Origin: Irpex lacteus
Taxonomy: Eukaryota > Basidiomycota > Agaricomycetes > Polyporales > Irpicaceae
Direction: 5' to 3'
Assembly: GCA_001986395.2 (NCBI GenBank)
Contig: MQVO02000001.1
Coordinates: 620,001-684,000 of the forward strand
Length of the DNA: 64,000 nucleotides
Notes under the pieces: model-generated
The model's input: the letters and a program-made list of their open reading frames with translations, nothing else
Databases searched by the model: none
Told to the model about the DNA's origin: nothing
Shown: positions 1-12,018 of the stretch, in pieces
Layout: every line of letters begins with the position of its first letter
How positions within the stretch are numbered: position 1 is the stretch's first letter
Translations under genes and position numbers: made by a program

Positions 1-897
1 GAGCGAAGGTAGAGATATCTGTGAAGCAGATGCTTCCGCGAACAAAGTCACAGCGGGAGCAGGAGAGAGGTCCGCAAAGGGATCATCATCCAGCAAGTCA
101 GACGGGGGCGAGTTGCGCAACGGCTCTGGACGCGAACGAGTCTCAGGCATAGGAGGAATGGGTATGGCTGGTGGTAGAACGTATGACGAGGTTGATGCCG
201 CTGCCGAGTGGGATCGTAGTCTGGTAGTAGACGTAGGTGTCGGAGGGGCCATGATCCCCTCCGCTGCCATGGCAGACTGAAAGAAGGGTGGGACCAGGAT
301 AGCCTGCAGGGACCGGCGCTTTTTGGGCATCACGAATCCTGTTGAGATGGTAGCCTCGGGCTGCGCAAGAATAGAATGGCAACGTTTGTCCGGATGAGTG
401 GTGAAAGACCGTGAGGTAGATATGGTGTGTGATATCTCGCTAGGCGAGGGGTTGGGGGATAACTATAGAAGACATCAGCTCAGCAATTCTAAAGCGGGCA
501 CACATCCCGGGTGTGGTGTCTCCTTATATCAAGCAACACGTCCCGCGCGGATGAGCGAGACGCGTAGACTGAATAAACCGCAGGCTGTTGGGTTCGCCAA
601 CTTTTCTTCACCCACTTTACAGCGTCCGCCACCTGCACGACCTAGATCAGACGAAACACTCACCTGTGGGTACCCCTCCTGCAACTCTTCCAATCCGCTC
701 GTGTGCGAGGTTCTTGCGACAATATTACGGTGTTGATTTAAGCTGCCATAGCCCCCGTAGAAGGTTGGTGTGCCTGGTGAGAGAATGTGAAAGCCAAAAG
801 TGGGGAATTTGTCGTTGTGGTCGTCGGTACCGCAGGGAATGCCGGCAGATGGTGGGTGGAAGGTGAGAAGCGAATCGTCTGGGAGCTGGATAGGCAT
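1..897 (-). CDS. uncharacterised protein, 5' part (runs off window start)
   Basis: I see two exons of a leftward gene. Exon 1 runs 897-664 and starts at the first ATG of the frame (MPIQLPDDSLL); the frame upstream of it has only TTG. A GTGAGT donor follows at 663, and the acceptor CTATAG precedes 462, with a CTGAT branch-like site just upstream. Exon 2 runs from 462 off the window, and both junctions are phase 0. The exon 2 product is rich in Ser, Pro and Thr, has a basic patch (PKKRRS) and later an acidic stretch (LLDDDPFADL). It looks mostly disordered, and I recognise no domain. The intron is long for this genome (201 bp), so its placement is the weakest point. What is seen is an open frame across both exons; function is unknown. 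Confidence 0.5.
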
Positions 898-3800
898 GAG
901 CGGGAGAAAGTCGTCAGTCAAACAACGCAAATACGAAATATTTCCAAGGCACAGCCTGGACTCTGCGAGTTCGGGGGTAATGCAGGTTCGGTTTAGGGAT
1001 CAAGCTTGGAGGGCGCTGCGACGTAGACGGCTTATCCCATCTACAATTACCTAATGCGGTATATCTCCGAAAATAAAAAGGGTATTTATCGTCGCCCGTG
1101 TGCTCTCGTCTCCTCCGCTGCCACGGTGACACATGGCTTTTCTCCCTCTCAAAACCGACAGGGGCCCCGAATCATTGCCGCGGAAGTAAATGCGAACAAA
1201 ATATGCCCCATAAAGCACCCCAATTATTATCGCGTCATGGTTCCAGACTCTTGCAAGGTTATCGCAAGGAACATCTGCAGTAGTACCCCTGTTGATCAAC
1301 TCACGCATCCACGCGAGCGAGCGGCACCGCTTTCTGGTAGCCTTTTGCGGGAATTATCGAGTTTGTACGCCAATATTCGTGGAGTGATGCCACCCAATAC
1401 CGTCGCTACAAATTACCTTGAGAAAGATGCGCGTACTCAGGCGAAGGAAATCGATCCACCATCCCGTCTATCACCCTGAACAGAACGCGAAATGAACAGC
1501 CACGCCTTCCTGCTTTCCGCTTCTCCGACGCTCATCTCCCCTTGCTGACGGATGTCGGACTGTGAGAGAAGTTCCTGGCAACAGTCGTGTAAAATGCATC
1601 TATCACACGCGCTGATGTCAACTTACGATACCTTTACCTCACGAGGCCAACAGGCATTGCCTCTCTCAACTTGCGGGATCACACTGAATTTCTGGACGCG
1701 CGACGGGCTTGGTCAGCGGCGCTGCGCTCGCCTCTGAATTCGTCCTGCAGAAAACCCAGCTGGGCCCTGCCAGATGTTGTGGCGAGCTCACGAGACCCTA
1801 TGTACCGTCCATTGATTCATGAACGCCGTCGAAGCTCCACCCCGCCATGGTCATCGTCGTTTCCAAGCTTAGCAACGACGAGGCGGCAATATATGTTTCA
1901 TCGATGGCGGGACATATGAAATGCACGAGCCCTGCACCCCGCCATGGGCCGGTGTACGGTTGGCCCCTGGGCGCAGGTCAAGTTTGCCTCGTAGACGCTG
2001 GATTTGAGCGGTGTCAGGGGTGCGGATGGCACTCCGTTACTTTGATTCGTGACCGCTACGCACCGTCTGGTAGTTCTACCACCGTCGACTCAGCGACTCA
2101 GACTTCGAGACACAGAAACGGCTTCGCTGTTTCTCAACCTTGGTAAGTGGAACATGAACATGACCTCCTCGATGCGCTACTGTCCGACTATATTGGTTTC
2201 AAAGCCTGTCATATACATATTGTAATCGAGTTTAGTAAGGACTCTGCCGATGTCGTTGTAAACATGCAGGCCCGCCGTGTATGTCCACTGTGACCGTGAA
2301 ATGGAGCTCTGAGGGATGCGGAGTATAGTCAGTTGAGGGTGGCTGTACCAAGGTTGCCTATAGTCTGCCGCCCTGATAGTAACAAGGCGCGACAGAGAGC
2401 AGATCGCAATACAGTATCTGTAAGAGATTGATTATAACCGCTGTACTGCGCAACTCGTATGTTACTCCGACCGCACACTTACATATAGCCTGTACAAATC
2501 GGACAATTGCCTATTCAGGCAATGGACGGTTATTCGCTCCGCCAATGTCATAAAGCATAGCTCTTGAGTGGCTAATCAATGATTAATGAGAACCGATAGT
2601 TACGCGTACGCTGAGCAGGGCTGTTCAATACATATATCGTAGACATATAGTATTAGGCAGATTCCAAGTTGAAAACTTAAGGCTACTCATGGCCCGCTCC
2701 ATCGAACACGATTAAATCCGAAAGCTAGACATACAAAAGCCATAGATACACGCGGGAGACAGTTCAGACCAGCTTCACTCTACATGTAGTCGACTTAGCG
2801 TATGTGAGACTGAGGACAGTCTGTCACATCGCTGACTTGTCTGGTTACATCACAGTCACACAAGGACCCCGGCAGGTGACGGCCGACCAACCTCATGGAC
2901 AAACTTGACCTGCGCCCAGGGGCCAACCGTAGCCGGTGGTTATCCGGGGGGTGCGACTCGGGTACGTAAGTAACTCCTTTGTCGCAATTTGCGACGTACT
3001 GATTTGCTAGCTAGAAAGCCAATCGCCCCGGCCGATTGTTATATCTAAAAATTTCTTTCGTTCGCAGCCAAGCCTCACTCAATACTCAACTTTTACGAAT
3101 CACGGTCTTTCTAGCGGTCTAAAAATTCCGCAATCGATCATATGTATTCTTATGACTCCTTGGTAGGTTTTTTTCACGCTACTCGCCCTACCATACTATG
3201 ATCTCCATGGTGAAAATCCGTGAACAAGTCTTCAGAGCGAGATGGAGCCTCTTCTCCGGGTATGGTAAGTATCAATTTGATCTCCGCATTTGGTAACGTT
3301 TACTCAGTACCATCAGTCGGGGCACGATCGAGACCACGATGCTTGAATACATCCTCCAGCACCCAAGCAAAAGTCCCAAGTGGCGTGCGGACATGTGCGG
3401 ACGATAGTCAAAGCAGGTCGAAGTTAGCCTTGCCAATGTTTCCATTGGCCCGCGGTATGTCCACCGCCGGCTCGCAAAGGTCAAGTCGCCCGGTAACAAA
3501 TGAATGAAGACCCTCTGATTGACGACGTCATGACGAACAAACACCAATCGCGGAGGGTGTCTTCTTGTACGTATGTTGTGGTTGAAATTCAATTTCTACA
3601 TAGGAAGTCTAGGTATACAGAGGCCCGTGTCTTCAGAATATCCGGCGCGGGCGTCCACCATGTACTTCTCGAGCTCCTTTGTTTTTCTTCCTCTGAACAT
3701 AAGTTGACGCTGACGAACATTTATTGACGACCAGCTAGAAGACCTCGCGATTACATACGAAACCTCCTCCGCACATTGGTATTTGTAGGCCGCACACGAA

Positions 3801-4895
3801 ACTTGTACGGCCGAGAGAGCGTTCACCGCAATCCAGTCGCTGGATGAGCCAATCAGCATTTTCGCGCTATGATTGGTCAATAATTCTGGCGAAATACCCT
3901 ATTGGCTACCTTGAAGGTAAGTTCCAATATTCTCCTCCGCCAGTCACGGTCTTGGGGTTCATTATCTCCCTATCGTGTTCCTTGAAAGACGAGATAACAT
4001 GACGTCTTCACACTAGTGAACTTATATCGTGTGCGAATCGTGTGCCTTGCCCGGCAGAACCCATTCCACCACCTTGTCGTTGACGTTTCGCGCCGACATA
4101 ATGAACGCAACGACGATAAGTATCGCAATGTTGTAGATCGCTCGATCGTACTTGGCGATTACGATCACAATATATAGGCTTATATTTCGAAGAAGGTTTC
4201 AAGTTATCGAAGTACAGCAGCTGGCCACACCTTTGCTTGTGCAATCGTCTTCGCGATTTGGTTGGTTGGTCTTCGACCACCAACGGCCATGTGACATACT
4301 CACCATCCTGCCAAAGTCCCTTGTGCAAAATCTCTATATAGCAAAACGTCCACTCATTCTTGGTAAACGCGACTCGCCGGCAGAAATGAGCACGAAAGCA
4401 ACCTGCTTGCACCCACGAGCCCACTTGAAGTTGAGTAATAATCAATATAGGGATTGTTTTGATGTCGCTGGTGGAACATATGTCTCTTCTATCCGTTAGT
4501 AGGACTAGACACGTAACTGCCAGTGTCAGCGTATGTCGGCCTCGAACCCTTCATGGCCATCTACGGAAGTCATGGAATGTGGGTCATTGTTGTGAACACT
4601 TTGTGAATGAACCATATCTCGCCACCAATTTTTCTTGACAGACCGTTCTGCCCGACGGTTATGAGAACTCAAACTTAATTCGGACCTTCAGATGGTATGT
4701 ACGCCGATTGTCAATACCAATTTGAAGTTCTTGAACTGGCTGAGGTTATTACGCCTCTGCCCCTCCACGAGATTCCTACGGGTGTACCCTAATATGGCCT
4801 CTTTTCCGACCGGAGAGAAGCAATTACTAGGAACGTGATGTCAATAAATTATGCCGTGAAAGACTACTACGAGTAAGTAAACAGGGTACAGGATA
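898..4895. other. gene-poor stretch of about 4 kb
   Basis: No open frame here shows a recognisable domain, consistent codon use or a splice pattern I trust. The longest frames (141 aa at 1054-1479 on +, 145 aa at 4008-4445 on -) begin at weak positions and match nothing I know. The only clear structure is the long inverted repeat annotated separately. The stretch may be decayed transposon or pseudogene material. Confidence 0.5.
1927..2960. repeat. long inverted repeat, candidate non-autonomous DNA transposon
   Basis: Positions 1955-1986 and 2900-2931 are perfect inverse complements over 32 bases (one arm contains GGTTGGCCCCTGGGCGCAGG). Weaker similarity continues outward for about 30 bases on each side, including a CCGG and a GGGGTGC block. 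The arms are about 910 bp apart, and the DNA between them has no credible gene. This is the layout of a transposon that has lost its transposase, or of a foldback repeat. I could not find a clear target-site duplication, so the exact ends are uncertain. Confidence 0.5.
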
Positions 4896-6281
4896 CTAAT
4901 CGACATCCTCTCTCTTACAAAACGCTATCTCAACATTGCAGCTAGGCCGCAAGGTCTTCCACTTCGTATGCCACAGAGGTGTCAACATCGGCCGTCTACG
5001 AAGATCGCCCAGACCATCACATACAATATTGAGACGGATATTCGTAAGATGGAGGAACGGCGCATGACCCAATCGATCCTGTACCTCATGAATTCCGTGT
5101 GATTCAATATCGCGCAGCTCGCAATCGAACGTAAGAGAACGAATTTCCTGTGAACGGACGTTGGCCAATATCGGATTGAACGCACACCAAATGGAACTCC
5201 TTCCGTCGCGCAGCAACTCCATCATCGTGGCGTTATAGTTGCGGCGCAGTGAGAGTCGCAAGGAGCGTAACCCTAAACACGAGTTCAGGCACGCGGTATC
5301 TTGAAGATAGGGTACGGAGCGATAAAGTTTGTGAGTTACCAGGAACCGGCCAGGGACACGCGACATACCTCGACTAATTGCGTCAAATTTGGGATATGCA
5401 AGGGCCAGACTGTCCGACTGCTGCGCTACAATGTGCACAGAAAGCAAGGACTGTTCCACGAGTGGTAGAAGAGAAAATGGCCCCGCAGGACCGTCTTCGT
5501 TCAGTACGAGGCTTAGAGTCAAGCTTTCGAGCTGCTCTCTCCGTGATGGGGCGCGTAGTAAATTACGCATCGCGACGACGCTGACATGGTCGGCATGACA
5601 GTCTGTAACGTGCAGATCCCGAAGAAGGGGTGGCGAAATGGCAGTGGAGACGATCTGCGGGTAGAGACTCGGTGTCGCTTCCAGAGCGTACTCGGTGCTT
5701 TGAGGATCTACGGGCGGAAGGGCACTGTTCTGAATGCCTGTCGCTTGTGAAAGACGCAGAGAGGAAAGCTGGGGAAATTGTAGAGCTAGTGCTGTGATTT
5801 CATCGGCATCGACAAATGTGCAGTTCATTACCGTCAAGTTCTGGACGGCGGGAAAGGCGTGGGTGAGGGTAATTTTGTCTTGTAACGCAGTGCGAGGCTC
5901 ATAGGCCCAATCCAGATTGACAAGCTGTAATGACTTAACATGTTTGAATCGTTGGATAGTTAGCCAAAAATCGGCTCTGCGATCTTGATGGGCATCAGCC
6001 AAAGGCTTGCGATCCAGAGCAACGAGCCTGAACTCCCTCGCATAATCAACGACGACAGGAAAGTGCAACAATTGTGAGAGTTTGTTTCTCTCATCGCCCA
6101 ATGTGGTGTTGTAATCAACATGCGTAAGCGTGAAGACGCGATGGAGGTGTTTCCGGCTGCCATGAAGCAGGAGAGAGGAAGCGAGAGAACAAGCCTTGAG
6201 AGTCTCTCGGTCGTGACAGGCTTCATCGACAATCATATCGAGGACATCCTGAGGCAGTCGAGGCGTCATGGTTGATTGCAT
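4896..6281 (-). CDS. F-box protein with leucine-repeat-like C-terminal part
   Basis: A single-exon gene of 461 codons from the ATG at 6281, or 457 from a second ATG at 6269. The N-terminus reads TPRLPQDVLDMIVDEAC, then a conserved Leu/Cys pattern and SRKHLHRVF. This is the F-box-like opening common in mushroom proteins of this size. The rest has irregular leucine-rich stretches (VKSLQLVNLDW, VQNLTVMNCTFVDADEI, LSSLRLSQATGI) like the divergent LRR folds that follow such F-boxes. By family knowledge an F-box binds Skp1 and brings a substrate to an SCF ubiquitin ligase; the substrate cannot be read from sequence. It is not closely related to the six F-box genes to its right. Confidence 0.75.
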   Translation of the reverse strand: MQSTMTPRLPQDVLDMIVDEACHDRETLKACSLASSLLLHGSRKHLHRVFTLTHVDYNTTLGDERNKLSQLLHFPVVVDYAREFRLVALDRKPLADAHQDRRADFWLTIQRFKHVKSLQLVNLDWAYEPRTALQDKITLTHAFPAVQNLTVMNCTFVDADEITALALQFPQLSSLRLSQATGIQNSALPPVDPQSTEYALEATPSLYPQIVSTAISPPLLRDLHVTDCHADHVSVVAMRNLLRAPSRREQLESLTLSLVLNEDGPAGPFSLLPLVEQSLLSVHIVAQQSDSLALAYPKFDAISRGMSRVPGRFLVTHKLYRSVPYLQDTACLNSCLGLRSLRLSLRRNYNATMMELLRDGRSSIWCAFNPILANVRSQEIRSLTFDCELRDIESHGIHEVQDRLGHAPFLHLTNIRLNIVCDGLGDLRRRPMLTPLWHTKWKTLRPSCNVEIAFCKREDVD

Positions 6282-7211
6282 GTAGTATTCTACACCGTGA
6301 CGCAATCAATTGTCACTTATCAGTCTTAATATTTCCGAATCAAACAACAGGTTGCTTACCGACGCCGCCGGGCTTAAGCAGACTTTGTCTTTGGAAGTCG
6401 CTTTGGGAGCAGAGGATGGAGGAAGACAAAGACTAGCAATCCCCGCTATGTGTCCGATAAATACGCCATCCCTGAACTCAGTACCGTGGTCGTCTGACGT
6501 CGACCGGCGGTCGGTGGCCTGTGCGGCGGTCAGGTGCCGTACACGCTAATAAAGAGCTCCAAATGATGCTCGTTTACTACTGGATTTGTCCGTATGTCGT
6601 GTTCTCCCGTCCACGCTGCATCCTTGCGTTTCCAGCGTGCTTAGCCTAAAGAGTAAGCAGAGAGTATTGGGATCGTCAGCAAGGCTAAGGTGGTTGAGGA
6701 AGATTCGGAAGCCGACGGTCGGCCGGATTGGGCTATGACGCTTCGCATGAGTGGATCGCTATCTCGGAAACTGCCGTGATATCAACGTGAACTTGAACAT
6801 GAAAGACTCTCTCAGAGACCACGCAGTACAGGTAAGCACAGACCATCTCAAGCCTCTGGTTGCTGTTCTCATTTTGAACATTGACCAGACCATTTTTCCG
6901 TGTTGCGACTCTTACCAATCAATTATTTTGCAGACAAGAAACGTACCGTCACAGCAAGACAGCTCATACACGAGTCGTCTTGTGCCTCGAGTCTCGGTCT
7001 ACTTTCCTACTGAGCCGCGAGCAAACAAAGTGCCTGCTTGTAAGTCTTTCAGTTGATTCACTTTAAGCTGCAACCATATATGTATAAGCCGATGCGCTGA
7101 TATCTGATCAGTAATTGTAGGCTGAACTCCCGCTCGGCACCCAACTTTGTCAGCCACCATAGTACGCTGAAGTCTTCCACCGTGCCTACGAAACTAACCG
7201 TTAAAATTAGA
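6282..7211. other. intergenic, divergent promoters of two F-box genes
   Basis: The leftward F-box gene ends its 5' side at 6281 and the next F-box gene starts rightward at 7212, so both promoters lie here. An intron-like segment (GTAAGC donor near 6831, TTTTGCAG near 6934) suggests a transcribed leader. I see no coding frame I can support. Confidence 0.4.
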
Positions 7212-8957
7212 ATGTCAGTCTTTGGAACTGTTCCAAACGACGTCTGGTTAGAAATATGTTACCACTCATCCATCAAATCCTTGTGCATGCTGCGGGCCGT
7301 ACGTAGGCATGAACCCTATCATATTTGTCTCTTCCTATTGCTCACATAGACAACGTTCAGACATGTAAGGGACTACGTGACGTTCTGGACTGTCGAATTG
7401 TATGGCGCACCGCGCTGAATGACCTCATACAAGTCAAGGACAGCCTTTACTCGCCCGAAGATGTAGAAGAAATGTCAGTCTCAGAGTTGCGCGACGCCAC
7501 CATTCGCATCGCGCGGGTTGATTGTGCTTTTCGGTCTCCGGAGTTACCGCACCGGAAAACGTCAACACCGCTCGAAATAAACCCCTCTGAATACACGGAT
7601 GTGGCCCTCATGCCAGGAGGCGAGAACTTGCTTTTTGTAGGGAGATATGGTTCCTTGGTGATCCGTAATATCGCTACTGGCACCAAGATTCTATCCCACC
7701 CTTACTATGAGGGTTCGAACTGGTCTACATCCACATGCACAAAAGTGGTCGGCATCTATCCCACGTCTCTCCACACCGGCTACATTCCCGTTGTAGTCAC
7801 AGGTAAACTCGGTTTTCAAACGACTTTCATTCAGAGGCGTGCTGATCTGCTTGTTTCAGACTACAACTCGGAGTTCTACTATGATGTGGTCATTACACGA
7901 GAACTGCGCGTGTACAAGTACTCGAGGAATCATATATCCCACATCTTGACGGAGCAATTTCGCTCTCGTCCAGTGCTACGTCTTCACTTGGCCCTTGAGC
8001 AAGATGCCCTCCGTATTACTTGGGTCTACCTCCCTGATACACCTGACGAGAGAATGATTCCAGTCGCCACCCGGATTATCGACGCCACAGGCCGTGATGA
8101 AAAAGAAGATACCCATTTTCGAATAGACGTCCCGGTGAGATACTCTACCAGTCGTCAAACCTCTAACGCTACCGTTGCTCATAATGGCATCTTCAAAGCT
8201 CTCAGAGGACCCGCGTAATGAATCACTGGACCTCTTGTCTCATAAATACGCTTATAGCTGTCCTCGATACGACGCAGGAGTGTTGCAATTATTCGACATC
8301 TCACAAGCAAATAAGGCTCCCGAGCCGGCGATCGCGTTACAGCCTATGTGGAGCGGAGAAGTCGACGCGCCTTTGTGGCTCCTTAAAAAGGTTCTTCAAG
8401 TTGACGATCACATGGACAGATTGAACCCAAACTCCCCTACGTCTCGCGCGCTGCTTCTTTCTAAGGAGCAGCTCTATGTTCTACAAACACCTGCGAGCCC
8501 AGAAACCAGCGCGGATGTTTCCTTAAGCTCAATTCTCATACCTGAGTCACCCCTCAGAACGGAAGCGGGCCTGCATATACACGGAACTATTACCCTCGGC
8601 TTGATCAGCATGCAACACAAGCGTGAGCCGCCCCGGCGTCACGTCGCTCGCACAGGGGTGTGGTCCTATACCGTCGACTACGCACAAGACCAGGGACATG
8701 AAAGAGCGCCAGGATACATGCGCCTTGAACGGCCGCAGCATGGTCTACTCCCCAAGGGCAAGCTAGGGAATACATTGCGTGTGTTCACGGTGGAAGGCAT
8801 TGAGGCTGAGTCGATGGACTTTAGAGTGGACAGCTTCTCTGGGAGGTTCGTTCAGTTCCCTAAGCTGCCAACTTGGTCGGACGATCTGGATGTGCAGGAG
8901 ATCAGAAAGTTTGACATGTACGCGTTTGATGGGTTCGTGGCAAGCGTCGGGGAATAA
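7212..8957 (+). CDS. F-box/beta-propeller-like protein, copy 1
   Basis: Four exons: 7212-7298, 7361-7802, 7860-8134 and 8199-8957, giving about 520 residues. All junction phases fit. The F-box lies at residues 4-60: VPNDVWLEIC, then LRA joined across intron 1 to TCKGLRDVLDCRIVW. The middle part has a propeller-like strand pattern (LMPGGENLLFVGRYGSL). The C-terminal exon has the family marks WSYTVDY, PGYMRLER, LGNTLRVF and SGRFVQF. Paralogs in the window share exon lengths almost exactly (exon 2 433-445 nt, exon 3 mostly 275 nt, exon 4 753-777 nt). By homology it is an SCF substrate adaptor; the substrate is unknown. An acceptor-like TTAG just before 7211 suggests an upstream non-coding or tiny exon as in the sisters, but the ATG at 7212 is the simplest start. 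Confidence 0.75.
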
Positions 8958-9510
8958 TGCAAGTTGTGGCCTATGGTACTAAATGCGATAGCCCAATATC
9001 ATGTGGCCTTTAGGAAATGTTATCTACGATGATTTGTATATCTAGCACAATCTCTATTACCGTACTGCTTGTACGATAGAGGGTCACTCCTGGAAACTCA
9101 TACACCGTTGAATAGCCCATTGGACCCCGAACATCTCTCAGCGCTAGCGCGTCCATGTTGACTCCGACTTTGCCACTTGATGAACTTCAAGTTGAAGTAC
9201 CAGATACTAAGTAATAACTGCAGGGATTTCTAAAGATTATCGAGACAGTCTAGGCTCTAAGGCACTTGCGTGGCTTCTGAGACAGTGTGTGCGTGTCCGC
9301 TGCTATTTTATAGACTGCGGACCGACTAACCCTGCAGCTGAAGCTACTCGAACTTGAACTTGGCATGCGACTGTCACGTTGACTTGAAACAGAGTCGTCT
9401 GCCAAGTGAGTAACATACTGATTAATGCCAGCATACTAAAATCATCCTTGCAAACAGCTAATCCGCCCCTTCCCTGCTTGTGCCAGTTCCCAGCTTCTTC
9501 CTAGATTACA
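8958..9510. other. spacer between F-box copies 1 and 2
   Basis: No gene. From about 9030 the sequence resembles 11611-12000, so it belongs to the duplicated unit. It carries GAACTTGAACTTGGCA near 9350, which recurs near 11980 at a similar distance before the next F-box gene. It is therefore probably the promoter of copy 2. Confidence 0.4.
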
Positions 9511-11590
9511 ATGAGGTGAGCTAAGCAGTTACCCTACCGTGATCTACTCGATGATAACTATGATATGCAGCGATGTCTTTAACGTCGATTATATTCCCAC
9601 AGACATATGGTTGGAAATATGCTCCAACCTATCGATCAAGTCACTATATTCACTACGAGCCGTGAGTCGTCAACAACTCTCATCCAAGTCGTCCCTCACT
9701 GCTCATCGCATGCTAGACATGCAAAGGTCTTCGCACCATCGTAGATGATCGCTCGGTGTGGCATTCCGCGTTGTCTGACCTCGTAGAGATCAAGGACGTC
9801 GCTTACTCCCGCGAGGATCTGGAAAGCATGTCAGCTCCAGAGTTGCGGGAGGCGTCCGTTCGTATCGTTAAAGTCGATCGCGCATTTCGATCCCCGAAGT
9901 TACCTCACAAGAAAGCACCGATACCGGCCAGTATTGATACTTCCGTATGCTCTGACGTGGCCTTATTTCCCGGTGGCGATCGTCTTCTTTTTTTGGAACA
10001 AGATGGATCGCTGACTGTCTACCGCCTTGATACTGGAGCAACGGTCATGTCCTACCCTAGTCTCAACGATGGTTGGTCACACCATGTAAACATCCACGGT
10101 GTTCACCCTACATCCCTATACAGTGGGTATATTGCTATTGTTGCCACGGGTAAGCCAATTTCGTTAGCACACTCGGCCCATACTTGAGCCTTACTAGTAG
10201 TTTGGTCTCCAAGCTTACAACCCAGAAGACCATTTTGCGGATGTCCTTTCGCGGGAACTGCGAGTGTACAAGTACACTCGTCATAGTATAGAATACATGT
10301 TCTTGGAACAGGAGCTTCACGCGGACGCCGATCCATGCTTCCATCTATTCTATGAGCAAGACAAAATACGTGTAACGCAACTTTACCCTCCTTCTCCATC
10401 CGACGCAAGGTTAATAGGGGTCTCTACACGTACTGTCGAGAATGGTCGTGACACCAGGGAAGATACTCATTTTTGCATGGCTGAATCAGTACGCTTCTTC
10501 GTATCATCCTACGGTGTACTCGCTATCTCTAACATGCACATCTGACTTAGCTTCCATTTATCTCGATTGGCTGGGAATCACTGGAGCTACTGTCACCCGA
10601 ATATGCTCTCGTTTGTCCCCAAGGTACACCCTGTACTGCTCATTTAATCAACATAACGCAAGCAAGCAAGCTTACCGAGACACCGACTGTGTTACACCCC
10701 TTCTGGAGCTCCGAATTCGACTCGCCATTGTCGTGTTTGGGAAGGTCCGTCGTAAGTGTCACGAAACGGTGGACATCTCGACACCCTGCAGTTCGCGCGC
10801 TCCTGATATCCAAGAAACGGCTATACAGCCTGCATATCCCGATGCCTGACGAATCTTCCGTTCGATTGACCTCCACCCTTGTACCGGAGCCGCCCACCCC
10901 GGCCAGAGTCGAGTATCAGATCCACGGGGACCTCAACCACGGCCTGGTGCGTATGCAGCATTTCTCGGAGCTGTCCAGGCGTCCTGGTCAGAGGAGTCGG
11001 AACCTTGCCCGCACAGGCCTGTGGTCTTACACAGCCGATTATCCGCTATATCCAGAAAGCCATGGTGACTCACCAGGGTACATGCGTCTCGACAGAGAGA
11101 CTAGCAGCGGCCGCACACTTCCAGAGGTACAGCTGGGAAACACGTTGCGCTCTTTCACGAGCGAGGGTATCGAGGCCGAGTCGATAGAGTTTGGGGTGGA
11201 TACTGTTTCTGGGCGGCTCGTGCATTTTGCTCATCTGCAAATGATGGATCGCCCGCCGGGAGCGGCAGCTATCAGAAGAGTCGAAATGTATGTTATTGAC
11301 GACACGAGAAGATGAGCACCCAATTCTTATTGCTGGCGAATATGCGTTCGCCGTCTCTAGTATCTACACGTGATTGCGCTGGCGTGTTGACCGAAGCATT
11401 TGGATGACGGTGAAGAAGTTTCCATGCACTCTGTCGGCGTCGGAGCTGACTGATTTTTACGACTGGACGAGTAGCGCAGTGCAGCGGCAGAGTGCACTTG
11501 TAGCGGTGACGCCACAAGGAGGCTTTGGCGATTAGACCACATTGATCGGAACATCCCTTCCAATAAACTTGGAAAGCCTGAGCGGGCTGC
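9030..11590 (+). repeat. tandem duplication unit 1
   Basis: Upstream spacer, gene, introns and 3' flank of this segment are repeated in the same order at about 11610-14060. The offset is about 2.5 kb. Gene exons are close to 90% identical by eye, and the first introns have equal length (55 bp). Ends are approximate. The pattern points to a recent tandem duplication, not retroposition, because introns and both flanks were copied. Confidence 0.7.
9511..11315 (+). CDS. F-box/beta-propeller-like protein, copy 2
   Basis: Five coding exons: 9511-9515, 9571-9661, 9717-10149, 10214-10488 and 10551-11315, about 522 residues. The first exon is only ATGAG, spliced through a GTGAGC donor to CGATGTC, so the protein starts MSDVFNVDYIPTDIWLEIC. 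An alternative start at 9560 lies inside that intron and would give a slightly different N-terminus. F-box residues run from IPTDIWLEIC across intron 2 to TCKGLRTIVDDRSVW. Propeller-like strands include LFPGGDRLLFLEQDGSL. The tail has WSYTADY, PGYMRLDRE, LGNTLRSF and SGRLVHF. It is nearly identical to copy 3 downstream and clearly related to copy 1. Role inferred: Skp1-bound substrate adaptor of a cullin-1 ligase. Confidence 0.75.
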
Positions 11591-12018
11591 AAGAAGTGTT
11601 ATCCATGGCACTTAGTGTGTATGTCTATGAGCACCACTTCTATCATCGTGCTGCTCGTATGATACAAGCTTAAGGCCACTCCTAGAAACCCTTATGCCAT
11701 GGAATACTAAGTACTTAGCCCGTCAGACTGATACCAGACCCCGAACACCTCCAGCGCTAGCGCGTCCACATCGACGCCAGGCTTGCAACTTGATCATGAA
11801 CTTGAACTTGAACCTGGCCATGGCGACGTTCACACCGTTTAGCCAGATACTAGTCAATAACTGCAGGAGTTTATAAAGGCTAGCAAGACCCAAAGGCTCT
11901 CGTGGGGTTCCTAAGACGGTACGTGTACATGTGTCTCCGCTGCTAAGTATTGAACAGACCGACTAACCTGAAGTCACTCGAACTTGAACTTGGCAGATCA
12001 TCTTCCTCTCAGGCTACA
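11316..12018. other. spacer between F-box copies 2 and 3
   Basis: The first 290 bases match the 3' flank of copy 3 (13817-14060), and the rest matches the spacer after copy 1. An antisense frame at 11293-11592 stays open in both duplicates. I regard it as probably passive (see findings). No supported gene. Confidence 0.4.

Noticed and set aside
1054..1479. 141-codon frame on the + strand
   Set aside because: No recognisable motif, no neighbouring exon support, and codon use unlike the real genes in the window.
4008..4445. 145-codon frame on the - strand in the gene-poor region, with a GTGAGT-like donor inside
   Set aside because: It starts at a TTG, shows no domain, and neither the spliced nor unspliced version looks like a protein I know.
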